Below are positions 26,340-34,669 of a DNA stretch of 64,000 bases, one piece after another. Each line of letters starts with the position of its first letter. Position 1 is the first letter of the stretch. This DNA comes from Moraxellaceae bacterium (GTDB taxonomy: Bacteria; Pseudomonadota; Gammaproteobacteria; Pseudomonadales; Moraxellaceae). The DNA lies in NCBI GenBank assembly GCA_029267635.1, contig JAJUIK010000008.1, positions 18,740 to 82,739 of the forward strand, given 5' to 3'. The notes below the pieces were generated by a model. The model was not told the origin of the DNA, did not search any database, and worked only from the letters and a program-made list of their open reading frames with translations. The position numbers and the translations under genes were made by a program.

Positions 26340-26760
26340 AAGCCTCCAGTAAAATCTGTTTAACTTGTTGGTATTGGGCCAGACGTGTGTGGTCTTTGTC
26401 GCTAAGTTGCTCAAGACGGGAAATATCCATGTTGTCGGCGACATCTGCAAGTTTTACCCGGCAGGCAATGCGGTTTTGTGCAGCACGCTGGGCTGCTGCA
26501 ATACGGTCTTCTCCGGCTTGTTTGGTTAAAGCTAACAGGGCGTCTAGCTGCGGGGTGGAAAATCCATAATCCCGTAATTCATCTAAGGTGGTGGCGGTAT
26601 CTTCCAGCACATCATGTAATACTGCGACGATTTTCTGTTCTTCAGTTTCCACGTTCAGCATGACCCGTAGAGGGTGCAGGATATAAGGCTGTCCAGCTTT
26701 GTCGGCTTGTCCGGCATGTTTTTCTGCAGCCAGTGCGATGGCTTGTTCGAGTGTCGACAT
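26317..26760 (-). CDS. HD-domain (p)ppGpp hydrolase-like protein
   Basis: A 147-residue stand-alone HD protein with the metal set of the SpoT hydrolase domain: HAGQADKAGQPYILHPLRV, then VAVLHDVLEDT (His-Asp with the EDT motif) and VKLADVADN. No synthetase, TGS or ACT domain follows, so it resembles small alarmone hydrolases (Mesh1/SAH class). It may remove pyrophosphate from (p)ppGpp or act on another nucleotide; this is inferred from motifs. It heads a unit with two unrecognised genes. An inverted repeat lies 72 bases upstream of its ATG. Confidence 0.82.
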   Translation of the reverse strand: MSTLEQAIALAAEKHAGQADKAGQPYILHPLRVMLNVETEEQKIVAVLHDVLEDTATTLDELRDYGFSTPQLDALLALTKQAGEDRIAAAQRAAQNRIACRVKLADVADNMDISRLEQLSDKDHTRLAQYQQVKQILLEAYAHYLQQ

Positions 26761-26831
26761 TATTCTTCTCGCTTTATGACCTGCTCATTATAGAAAAAAG
26801 CCCATGTATTTTATAGAGCGTAGGGTTTTGG

Positions 26832-26850
26832 TACGACATTATTTGTCGTA
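26832..26850. promoter_or_regulatory. Perfect inverted repeat, possible operator
   Basis: TACGACA-TTATT-TGTCGTA in the divergent spacer between the HD hydrolase gene (minus) and the carrier-protein gene (plus). No T-run follows, so it does not look like a terminator. It could bind a dimeric regulator of either side. Confidence 0.45.
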
Positions 26851-27028
26851 ATAGGAAGTCAAATTTCTGAAGTGAGCACATGGATTTTTTGCGAAACCCA
26901 GTCAAGCAGGATGGAAATAAAACAGCTCACACATTCGTTGCTGGACTGAAAGCATGATTTTCACCGGACACTATGCGAACTACGCCCTGGGTTTTATAGT
27001 AGGCACATCGTTACATACTGGAACGCGT

Positions 27029-27751
27029 ATGTTTTATCCTTTACCCAAGAAAATCCAACTGGCAGTGAGCCAGGCGAAATGGGCGATTCAGTCGAGCCAG
27101 AGTGTCTTGATTCTGGTTGGGCTGGATCAATTGCAAAATTTGGCAGGGTGGACGGAAAGTCAGGTTGCCCTCAATCTGCGTCAGTTACTCAAAAGGGCAC
27201 AGGCCTTGGATATTACGGTGCTGGAGGTAAGCAGTGACAATCCACAACGCGGCTTATTGGCCTTAGGGCAATATCTTGCAGTGGACCGTCAGCTGATCAT
27301 GGCCGGGCAAGTGTCTGGATTGTTTAATCAGATCTTGCAGCATGCCTTGTCGGTGACAGAGCGAGTCTGCGTGATTGATGATGCGATTCTGAGCAGTGGC
27401 TTGGAACAGCATATCCAGTGGATCGACAATCTTAGTATGCAAAATGTGCATCATATGAATAGCAATGCCGTGACACGGCTCTGGTCGCTGAGTGCACCGG
27501 CAGCATTGATTTTGTCAGCCAAAGGTATTGTACAAGCGGTGGCAGAACAGCTGGATTTACATCCGCTGGAAATCGAGCTGGATGTGGATTTACGTGATTA
27601 TGGTCTAGACTCGGTGGCGATGGTCACGCTGATTGGCTTGTGGCGCGCCAATGGTGCCAATATCACCTATGAGGATTTTCTACAGCATCCCACCTTGCAG
27701 GATCTGTTGCGTATATTGCCTGTGCATATAGCGGATGGATCCATGCTTTGA
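27029..27751 (+). CDS. Carrier protein with degenerate isochorismatase-like domain
   Basis: The C-terminal 70 residues are a phosphopantetheine carrier domain of the EntB/aryl-carrier type: VDLRDYGLDSVAMVTLIGLW contains the DSV serine that takes the prosthetic group, and ITYEDFLQHPTLQDLL is the final helix. The N-terminal about 150 residues align in outline with the isochorismatase domain of EntB (LLKRAQALDITVLEVS matches the strand after its second helix). However, the usual IHDMQD and Cys-containing active-site blocks are gone (LVGLDQ; no Cys loop). No NRPS gene is nearby. The ATG at 27029 is my choice; the frame is open back to 26954. Confidence 0.7.
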   Translation: MFYPLPKKIQLAVSQAKWAIQSSQSVLILVGLDQLQNLAGWTESQVALNLRQLLKRAQALDITVLEVSSDNPQRGLLALGQYLAVDRQLIMAGQVSGLFNQILQHALSVTERVCVIDDAILSSGLEQHIQWIDNLSMQNVHHMNSNAVTRLWSLSAPAALILSAKGIVQAVAEQLDLHPLEIELDVDLRDYGLDSVAMVTLIGLWRANGANITYEDFLQHPTLQDLLRILPVHIADGSML

Positions 27752-27868
27752 GGCTTTTGCGGAAAAAAACAAAAAACTTCAGCCGATTTACGGAATTTGC
27801 ATTGTAATTCGAGGCTAAGATTTTTATTATTGCCGGCTCATTTTCGATATCACCTTTGGAATAGAACA

Positions 27869-28513
27869 TTGCGTAATTTTCTAACCGAACACCTGATTCA
27901 TCGTGATGAAGATTTTATGGTGATCCATAAACCATCAGACCTACTCAGTGTGCCGGGCAAAGGTGAAGCCTTGCAGGACAGCGTGCTGACCCGTCTACAG
28001 GCCATCGAACCCAAAACTTTGCTCATTCACCGTCTGGATCGTGATACTTCCGGGATTTTGGTCTTTGCGTTGACCCGTTTGGGACAAAACTGTATTTCCC
28101 GCCAGTTTCAGGAACGCCAGACCGAAAAAACCTATCAGGCCGTGGTGGCTGGACATTTGGTTGGTGAGGGCACTGTTGATGTTCCCGTGATTTATGATCC
28201 AACCCGTCCGCCCTTACATATTGCGGACGCCTCCCATCCGAAACCGGCACTGACACACTGGCAGGCCATCGAGCATTTTGAGATTCAAGGCCAACCGGTG
28301 ACTCGCGTCAAACTCAGCCCGATTACCGGGCGTTCCCATCAATTACGGGTGCATATGCAATATCTGGGGCATCCGATTGTGGGCGATACCTTATATGCAA
28401 CGCCGGAACAGCAACAGCTGATGCCGCGCTTGTGTTTGCATGCTGAACAGTTAAGTTTTGCGCATCCGCAAACCCGGGAGCCGTTGGCTTTTTATTGCCC
28501 GGCCCCTTTTTAA
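27869..28513 (+). CDS. rluA: Dual-specificity pseudouridine synthase RluA
   Basis: A short RluA-type synthase (modifies U746 of 23S rRNA and U32 of some tRNAs in E. coli) without an S4 domain. Key parts are KPSDLLSVPGKGE, the catalytic aspartate in LIHRLDRDTSGILVFAL, and the C-terminal LSPITGRSHQLRVHMQYLGHP. The frame is open from 27797, but no ATG is usable; the TTG at 27869, behind TTTGGAATAG, gives 214 residues, close to the E. coli protein (219). The start is therefore uncertain. Confidence 0.88.
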   Translation: MRNFLTEHLIHRDEDFMVIHKPSDLLSVPGKGEALQDSVLTRLQAIEPKTLLIHRLDRDTSGILVFALTRLGQNCISRQFQERQTEKTYQAVVAGHLVGEGTVDVPVIYDPTRPPLHIADASHPKPALTHWQAIEHFEIQGQPVTRVKLSPITGRSHQLRVHMQYLGHPIVGDTLYATPEQQQLMPRLCLHAEQLSFAHPQTREPLAFYCPAPF

Positions 28514-28542
28514 TGTAATACGCGTTTTATGTAGACTGAATA

Positions 28543-28561
28543 CACTCACTTTAGCTGAGTG
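28543..28561. repeat. Inverted repeat upstream of rapA
   Basis: CACTCA-CTTTAGC-TGAGTG lies 30 bases after rluA and about 95 before rapA. Without a T-run it is a weak terminator candidate; it may be an operator or leader hairpin. Confidence 0.35.
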
Positions 28562-28655
28562 ATTGTGTCAAAATAGAAAGGATTAAAGACTACAGAAAAT
28601 CACTCAACTGATTCTCGCTTTGAGTTTTACTATGTAGTGCTAACTTGAGATAAAG

Positions 28656-31493
28656 GTGGAAAAATTGCAGCAGTTTGCTATTGGTCAACGTTGGTTATCA
28701 GACACAGAGACAGAACTGGGCTTAGGGGTTCTTATTGATGTTGATGAGCGATCAGTCAGCATTTTATTCCCCAAAAGTGATGAAACCCGCGTCTATGCAC
28801 GCAATAATGCGCCTTTATCTCGGATTGTATTCAATGTTCATGATGAAGTGCAGGATCAAGAAGGCAATCTATGGATAGTCGAATCGCTAGAAGACCGCAA
28901 TAGCGTCATCCGTTATCACGTGGTGCGTACCCTCGAAGATGGTGAGCAGGAACGCAAGGCACTGAACGAAACCCGGATCGGAGCACAAATCCAGTTAGCC
29001 AAACCTTTAGACCGTTTGTTGGCCAGTCAGATCGATTATAAAGAATGGTATGACCTGCGCATTGAAGCCATGCAGATGCAGGCCCAGATGCAGGCCAGCC
29101 CTTTACGCGGTTTGATTGGACCACGTGTTGGCCTGATTCCGCACCAGCTTTATATCGCCCATGAAGTGGGCCAGCGTTTTGCACCGCGCGTGTTACTCGC
29201 GGATGAAGTCGGTCTGGGTAAAACCATTGAAGCCGGATTGATCATTCACCAGCAACTGAAAACCGGCCGTGCTGAACGTGTGCTGATTTTAGTACCAGAT
29301 TCGCTGCAATATCAGTGGATGATTGAAATGCGCCGCCGTTTCAATCTGCAATTTTCGATTTTTGATCTGGTACGTACTGCTGCCATTAAAGAACATGATC
29401 CAGAACAGAACCCGTTCCTGACCGAGCAATGCATTCTCGCCAGTGTCGACTTGTTGGTTGACCATGAAGACTTGCGTGAGCAGGCGGTTGAAGCCGGTTT
29501 TGATCTGTTGGTGGTGGATGAAGCGCATCATTTGATGTGGAGTGAAGAAGAAGGCGGCAATGACCGTTATGATCTGGTGGAAGAGTTGGCACAGCTTACC
29601 CCGGGTGTATTGTTACTGACTGCAACACCAGAACAGTTGGGTGTCGAAAGCCATTTCGCCCGACTACGTTTGCTCGATCCACAACGATTCAGTTCACTCG
29701 ATCGCTTCCTGGATGAAGAAGAACAATACCAACACACGGCAAAAATTGCCGAAGTATTGATGTCCGACCAACCACTCAGTGAACAGCATATGGCTGCCTT
29801 AGAAGGTTTGTTGGGTCACCGCATTGAAGACCAGCCAGAACAGCGTTTCCGTGCGATTCATGAATTGTTGGACCGTCACGGGACAGGTCGTATTCTGTTC
29901 CGTAATACCCGTGAAGCAATTCAAGGCTTTCCGGGGCGTGACTGCCAGCCAGCACCGTTGCCAGCACCAGAGAACTGGTCTACCGATGGTAAAATGCGTG
30001 AACAGATGTGGCCAGAAGAATCACAGCTTGATGGTTCCTGGATGCAAACCGATCCGCGTGTGCCTTGGCTGATGGAAATTCTGCGTAAAGAGCTCAAGCA
30101 CAAAAAAGTGCTGTTGATTGCACGCAGTGGTCCGGTAGTAGAAGCTTTGGAAAGTGTGCTACGTCTGCATGCCGGTATCCGTACCGCGATGTTCCATGAA
30201 GGTATGAGTCTACTCGAGCGCGATCAGGCTGCGGCTTATTTCGCAGAAGAAAGCTATGGTGCACAAATCCTGCTCTGTTCTGAAATTGGTTCGGAAGGCC
30301 GTAACTTCCAGTTCGCCTCTGACCTGATCCTATTCGATTTACCTGCCAACCCGGATGTGCTCGAGCAGCGTATTGGTCGTTTAGACCGTATCGGTCAGCA
30401 GAACCGTATCCAGATTCATGTGCCTTATCTGATCGGGACGGCACAGGAACGTATGTTCCGCTGGTATAACGAAGCCTTGAATATTTTTAGTAATATCTCA
30501 CCAACTGCGCAGACCTTGCAGGAAAACTTTATTGTTGATTTGAAGGACTGTTTGTTGTCTGATCAAGGTCAGGTGTTTGAAGATTTACTGGAAGAAGTGA
30601 ATACTCAGCGTCAGGCACTTGAAGCCGAGTTGCAAGCAGGGCGTGACCGTTTGCTGGAATACAACTCATGCCGTCCGGTGGTGGCGCAGGAAATTGTGCA
30701 GGCACTTGAAGACTACGATGACAATACTACCTTGCCGATGTTCATGAAACGCTTCATGGCCTCGACCAACATCGATTTTGATGAGCAAAGCAATGGTACG
30801 GTGATTATCAAGCCAACTGACCAAATGCAAGTACAAGGTCTGACCTTGGATGAAGAAGGTATGACCGCGACCTTCTATCGCGATCAGGCCCAGATTCGTG
30901 AAGATGCACAATATCTCACCCTTGAACATCCGTTCATCGAAAGTGTGATGGAAATGATGCAGACCCAGGCATTTGGTAGTACCAATGTGGCTTTGCTCAA
31001 GTCCAACGCACTTAAACAAGGTAGTGTCTTGCTGGAAGTCTGGTTCAAGCTGGATGTTGTGGCACCTAAGGCCTTGAATTTGCCATCCAGTCTGCCGCAA
31101 CAATTGATTCGCGTGCTTTTGAATGAAAATGGCCAGGACTTATCCGCACGTATTGATCCTGCGATTTTAAAACCGTATTTGCATCATCTGGATAGTAATA
31201 GCTGTCGTCAGGTCGTGAAAGCACGCCGTGAAATCATTGAAGCGCGTTATGCACAAGCCTTGGACATTGCCCGTGGTTCATTGGGTGGGCTGAAACAGCA
31301 AGCCAAAGAAATCTATGGCGGAAAATGGCAATATGAAATTGACCGTTTGAGTTACCTGAAACAGTTCAACCCGAGCATCCGTCAGGATGAAATCGAAAGA
31401 TTACAAAAATTACAAAAAGAAGGTTTGGATCTGCTCAATGGTCTGGCTGTGACGCCAGAAGCCATTCAAGTTTTGGTGGTGGTCAAACCTTAA
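28656..31493 (+). CDS. rapA: RNA polymerase-associated ATPase RapA
   Basis: A 945-residue Swi2/Snf2 ATPase that recycles RNA polymerase. The N-terminal Tudor-like part starts FAIGQRWLSDTETELGLG. Helicase motifs are Walker A ADEVGLGKTIEAG, DEAHHL and LLTATPEQLG. The C-terminal helicase domain has GSEGRNFQFA and QRIGRLDRIGQQNRI, followed by the long RapA tail. The start is a GTG at 28656 behind GAGATAAAG; this fits the family N-terminus, which E. coli RapA also begins close to the FxxGQRW motif. It is transcribed alone and ends in a UUCG-loop terminator. Confidence 0.95.
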   Translation: MEKLQQFAIGQRWLSDTETELGLGVLIDVDERSVSILFPKSDETRVYARNNAPLSRIVFNVHDEVQDQEGNLWIVESLEDRNSVIRYHVVRTLEDGEQERKALNETRIGAQIQLAKPLDRLLASQIDYKEWYDLRIEAMQMQAQMQASPLRGLIGPRVGLIPHQLYIAHEVGQRFAPRVLLADEVGLGKTIEAGLIIHQQLKTGRAERVLILVPDSLQYQWMIEMRRRFNLQFSIFDLVRTAAIKEHDPEQNPFLTEQCILASVDLLVDHEDLREQAVEAGFDLLVVDEAHHLMWSEEEGGNDRYDLVEELAQLTPGVLLLTATPEQLGVESHFARLRLLDPQRFSSLDRFLDEEEQYQHTAKIAEVLMSDQPLSEQHMAALEGLLGHRIEDQPEQRFRAIHELLDRHGTGRILFRNTREAIQGFPGRDCQPAPLPAPENWSTDGKMREQMWPEESQLDGSWMQTDPRVPWLMEILRKELKHKKVLLIARSGPVVEALESVLRLHAGIRTAMFHEGMSLLERDQAAAYFAEESYGAQILLCSEIGSEGRNFQFASDLILFDLPANPDVLEQRIGRLDRIGQQNRIQIHVPYLIGTAQERMFRWYNEALNIFSNISPTAQTLQENFIVDLKDCLLSDQGQVFEDLLEEVNTQRQALEAELQAGRDRLLEYNSCRPVVAQEIVQALEDYDDNTTLPMFMKRFMASTNIDFDEQSNGTVIIKPTDQMQVQGLTLDEEGMTATFYRDQAQIREDAQYLTLEHPFIESVMEMMQTQAFGSTNVALLKSNALKQGSVLLEVWFKLDVVAPKALNLPSSLPQQLIRVLLNENGQDLSARIDPAILKPYLHHLDSNSCRQVVKARREIIEARYAQALDIARGSLGGLKQQAKEIYGGKWQYEIDRLSYLKQFNPSIRQDEIERLQKLQKEGLDLLNGLAVTPEAIQVLVVVKP

Positions 31494-31498
31494 TAGAT

Positions 31499-31523
31499 AA
31501 AAGCGCCTTCGGGCGCTTTTTTA
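31499..31523 (+). terminator. UUCG-tetraloop terminator after rapA
   Basis: AAGCGCC-TTCG-GGCGCTT followed by T residues; the C(UUCG)G loop is very stable. It may also stop the convergent TetR-type gene. Confidence 0.9.
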
Positions 31524-31543
31524 TGTAGAAAAGAGCGTTCAGC

Positions 31544-32254
31544 TCAACGTTTCTGTGTTTCACCCAAATGGCGAGTACCTTCTAAAATCATGCGAATCAT
31601 GATCATGGTTTGCTCTGCGATCACCTGGCGTTCATCCGTATCAAGATCGATTACTTTAGCGCCCATGTTAAACACCAACTGGGTAATGGCTTTAGCTGCC
31701 AGCTCAGGACGATATAATTTATTCTTTTGTTCCAGACGTATCAGATCTTCTTGTAATTCCTGCTGGAAAAAATTCAGCTGACGTTCTACCGCCTGTTTAT
31801 AAGACGCCGATCCCGTATAGCCTTCACGTAGCAATAGACTGAGATTGCCTTCATCGGCATCTAATTGCTGGATAAAAACTTCCACGGAACTGCGAATAAT
31901 GCTGTGTTGTTTAATCGCTTGTAAACGTGCCTCACGGATAATCTGACGCAACGCAATCCCTGATTGGTCAATCAGCGCAATGGCCAGTTCATCAATATCC
32001 TTGAAATGGCGGTAAAAGCTGTTGGGTGCAATGCCTGCTTCCCGGGCAACTTCCCGCAGACTTAAAGAAGCAATACTTTTTTGCGGGCCAATCAGGTTTA
32101 ATGCGGCTTGGAACAATTCTTCCTTGGTAATCGTGGCCTTACGACCCACACTCCGTGTAGGAACTTTTTCAAGCACGGCAAGATCGGTTCCATTGAGTGA
32201 ATCGATTTGGCCATGAGTTGAAGATGGATACATTTTTTTCAATAGATTAGACAT
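31544..32254 (-). CDS. TetR-type regulator of fatty acid desaturation (DesT/FabR-like)
   Basis: A 236-residue TetR-family regulator. The helix-turn-helix (SLSLREVAREAGIAPNSFYRHF) is at about residues 60-85 and is very like FabR and Pseudomonas DesT. The C-terminal ligand domain follows. It is divergent from the reductase and desaturase genes, the arrangement of desT with desCB in Pseudomonas aeruginosa, where DesT senses acyl-CoA saturation and represses the desaturase operon. A palindrome lies in the shared spacer. An N-terminal extension of about 35 residues precedes the DNA-binding domain, so the start could be internal (MYPSS). Confidence 0.85.
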   Translation of the reverse strand: MSNLLKKMYPSSTHGQIDSLNGTDLAVLEKVPTRSVGRKATITKEELFQAALNLIGPQKSIASLSLREVAREAGIAPNSFYRHFKDIDELAIALIDQSGIALRQIIREARLQAIKQHSIIRSSVEVFIQQLDADEGNLSLLLREGYTGSASYKQAVERQLNFFQQELQEDLIRLEQKNKLYRPELAAKAITQLVFNMGAKVIDLDTDERQVIAEQTMIMIRMILEGTRHLGETQKR

Positions 32255-32319
32255 CGGTAGATGATAGAGGATGATTATAGCGGTTGAAGCGTAGCTTGGG
32301 AAATGTAACTAATTGCACG

Positions 32320-32347
32320 CATGTATATACAAATATATATACACATG
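32320..32347. promoter_or_regulatory. Palindromic operator in the desaturase promoter
   Basis: An imperfect 28-base palindrome with CATGTATATAC at one end and GTATATACACATG-like sequence at the other. It overlaps likely -10 sequences (TATATA at 32336; TATAAT at 32348-32353) of the plus-strand operon. It is the best candidate for the site of the divergent TetR regulator. Confidence 0.55.
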
Positions 32348-32381
32348 TATAATAATTGGAAACCTTCAGAGTTCAGATGTC

Positions 32382-33449
32382 ATGCAAGCTCTACAAAAAC
32401 GAAAATCTCCCCTTACTACTTTAGCTGAAACCGTTGTTGATCAAGACACGGCAAATTTTTGGCTACAAAAAATCAATCCTTTATGGTCTGTACATCAGGC
32501 TTTAGGACAAATTACCCAAAAAGAAACCACAGCGAACGGTTTGGTCAGTTTAACCCTACGCTGCAATCGCAATTTTGTCATGGGGCAACCCGGGCAGCAT
32601 CATCCAGTCTTTGTTGAAGTGAAAGGACGCCGTTATGAACGTACCTACAGTCTGACACGTGTTGATGCCCAGCATGTATTGTTGACCGTAAAAAAAGTCG
32701 AGCAGGGTATTGTTAGCTCATGGTTGGCGGATCAGGCAAAAGTGGGTGACATCATTGAATTCGGTCAACCTTATGGTGACATGCAATTGCCACAGCAGGC
32801 GCAATCACTGTTGTTGCTGGCAGCTGGTAGTGGGATTACCCCAATGTTGAGTCTGGTGAATGCCTTGGCTGAGCAGAAAAAACTGGACAGCACACCGGTA
32901 CAATTGTGGTATTGGGTAAAAAATTATGCTGATGTCGCGTTCAAGGCACGTTTTGAGCAGATCGCCGCCCAGTATTCCAACTTCCAGTTCAAGGTATTTT
33001 ATACCCAGGAAACAGAAGCAGATCCGCGTCTTAATGCGGATTATGTGAAAAGTTTTGAACAGCTAAACACGGCAACCGTTTATGCATGTGGTCCATCTGG
33101 TTTTGTCTCCACAGCCGAGCAACTGTTTGCAGATGCTGACCTGTTTAAAGGTGAAGCTTTTAGCTTAAGTCAGTTAGCCTCTGCTGAAACCGGTTTCGTG
33201 AATGTGACTCTGACCAAATCGAACAAGACAGTCGCCATTCCAAAAGGCCAATCGATTTTGGTTGGCTTGGAACAGGCAAATCTCAAGCCAGAATATGGCT
33301 GCCGTATGGGGATTTGTCATAAGTGTGTATGTAACAAAGCACAAGGTGCAACCAAGAACTTAGTGAATGGTGCGGAAAATACCGAACCCGGTGATGCACT
33401 TAAATTGTGTGTGAATGCTGCCCAGTCTGATCTCGTAATTGATCTTTAA
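32382..33449 (+). CDS. Ferredoxin/flavodoxin reductase with C-terminal 2Fe-2S domain
   Basis: A 355-residue electron transfer protein. The FAD domain (YERTYSLTRVDAQHVLLTVK, with the RxYS motif) and the NAD domain (LLLAAGSGITPMLSLVNAL; YACGPSGFV) are followed by a plant-type ferredoxin domain with cysteines in YGCRMGICHKCVC and KLCVN. It presumably feeds electrons to the desaturase 12 bases downstream, like DesC of Pseudomonas. The frame is open to 32313 inside the operator; the ATG at 32382 is the likely start. Confidence 0.9.
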   Translation: MQALQKRKSPLTTLAETVVDQDTANFWLQKINPLWSVHQALGQITQKETTANGLVSLTLRCNRNFVMGQPGQHHPVFVEVKGRRYERTYSLTRVDAQHVLLTVKKVEQGIVSSWLADQAKVGDIIEFGQPYGDMQLPQQAQSLLLLAAGSGITPMLSLVNALAEQKKLDSTPVQLWYWVKNYADVAFKARFEQIAAQYSNFQFKVFYTQETEADPRLNADYVKSFEQLNTATVYACGPSGFVSTAEQLFADADLFKGEAFSLSQLASAETGFVNVTLTKSNKTVAIPKGQSILVGLEQANLKPEYGCRMGICHKCVCNKAQGATKNLVNGAENTEPGDALKLCVNAAQSDLVIDL

Positions 33450-33461
33450 GAGTATTTTCCT

Positions 33462-34580
33462 ATGAATATGCCAGTCAATATTGCTTCAAAAGTTGCATCA
33501 AAAATCCAATATTTTAAAAACCCGAAAAATCGTGACCTCACCAATGCTGAGTTGGATGAATTAGCCAAAGAACTTGATGCGATCAAGCAAGAGGTTCTGG
33601 ATGATATTGGTGAAGAAGATGCCAAATATATCCGTAAAGTGTACTCCGCTGTGCGTTATACCGGCATTGCTGGCCGTGCCTTGCTGTTTGCAGGATGGTT
33701 CCCGCCAGCCTGGATTCTCGGTACAGGTTTGTTGGGTGTGTCCAAGATTCTGGAAAATATGGAATTAGGCCATAACGTTATGCATGGTCAGTATGACTGG
33801 ATGAACGATCAGAAATTCAATGGCCAAACTTTTGAATGGGATATCGTGGGCACATCGGATAACTGGCGCCAGACCCATAACTATAAACATCATACTTATA
33901 CCAATATCAAAGGCATGGATGATGACATCGGTTATGGCCTGTTGCGTTTATTCCCGGAACAGCGCTGGAAACCAGGTTTCCTGTTACAGCCAATTTATAG
34001 CATTCCATTCTGCCTGCTGTTCCAGTGGGGCGTGGCGATCCAGAACCTGGAAATTGGTAGAGTCTGGATGGGCCGTAAGACCAAACAGGAACTTAAAGAA
34101 GAATGGAAACCTTTGCAGAAGAAAATCGGCAAACAGCTGTTTAAAGATTATGTATTCTTCCCATTAATTGCTGGTCCTGCCGCATTGCCCGTTTTCTTGG
34201 GTAATCTGGCTGCCAATGGTATCCGTAATGTCTGGACGTTCAGTATTATTTTCTGCGGTCACTTTACCAAAGATGTGGAAGTGTTCCCCAAAGCGGTGAT
34301 GCAGGAAGAAAGTCGTGGTCACTGGTATATGCGTCAGATTCGTGGTTCATCTAACCTGACAGGTTCAGAATTGTTCCATATTATGACGGGTCACTTGAGT
34401 CATCAGATCGAGCACCATTTGTATCCGGATATTCCAGCTCGCCGTTACCGTAAAATGGGACCAAAAGTTGAAGCGGTATGTAAAAAATACGGTTTGAACT
34501 ATAACAATGCCAGCTTGGTTAAACAGTATGGACAAGTAATTGGCCGTATCTTTAAATACGCGTTGCCATTCAAAAAATAA
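33462..34580 (+). CDS. Acyl-CoA / fatty acid desaturase
   Basis: A 372-residue integral membrane di-iron desaturase. The three histidine boxes are ELGHNVMHGQ, NYKHHTYTN and HQIEHHLYPD, and hydrophobic segments lie between them. It inserts double bonds into acyl chains of membrane lipids (delta-9 type by analogy with DesB). It forms an operon with the reductase upstream and is presumably repressed by the divergent TetR regulator. The ATG follows a modest ribosome site (AAGAG). Confidence 0.92.
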   Translation: MNMPVNIASKVASKIQYFKNPKNRDLTNAELDELAKELDAIKQEVLDDIGEEDAKYIRKVYSAVRYTGIAGRALLFAGWFPPAWILGTGLLGVSKILENMELGHNVMHGQYDWMNDQKFNGQTFEWDIVGTSDNWRQTHNYKHHTYTNIKGMDDDIGYGLLRLFPEQRWKPGFLLQPIYSIPFCLLFQWGVAIQNLEIGRVWMGRKTKQELKEEWKPLQKKIGKQLFKDYVFFPLIAGPAALPVFLGNLAANGIRNVWTFSIIFCGHFTKDVEVFPKAVMQEESRGHWYMRQIRGSSNLTGSELFHIMTGHLSHQIEHHLYPDIPARRYRKMGPKVEAVCKKYGLNYNNASLVKQYGQVIGRIFKYALPFKK

Positions 34581-34598
34581 GACGTTTAAGTCTTGAAT

Positions 34599-34637
34599 AA
34601 AAAACACCCACACTGGAAACAGTTTGGGTGTTTTTTA
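34599..34637 (+). terminator. Terminator of the desaturase operon
   Basis: AACACCCACACTG / CAGTTTGGGTGTT with loop GAAA, one mismatch, followed by T residues. Confidence 0.85.
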
Positions 34638-34669
34638 TGAGGGGTATGTCACGGAAAAATAATAGAAAA

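Noticed and set aside
27029..27751. Active isochorismatase
   Set aside because: The catalytic aspartate context and the Cys loop of isochorismatases are not present; only the carrier domain looks functional.
32313..32381. Longer start for the ferredoxin reductase
   Set aside because: The extra codons fall in the palindromic operator/promoter; the ATG at 32382 fits the protein better.
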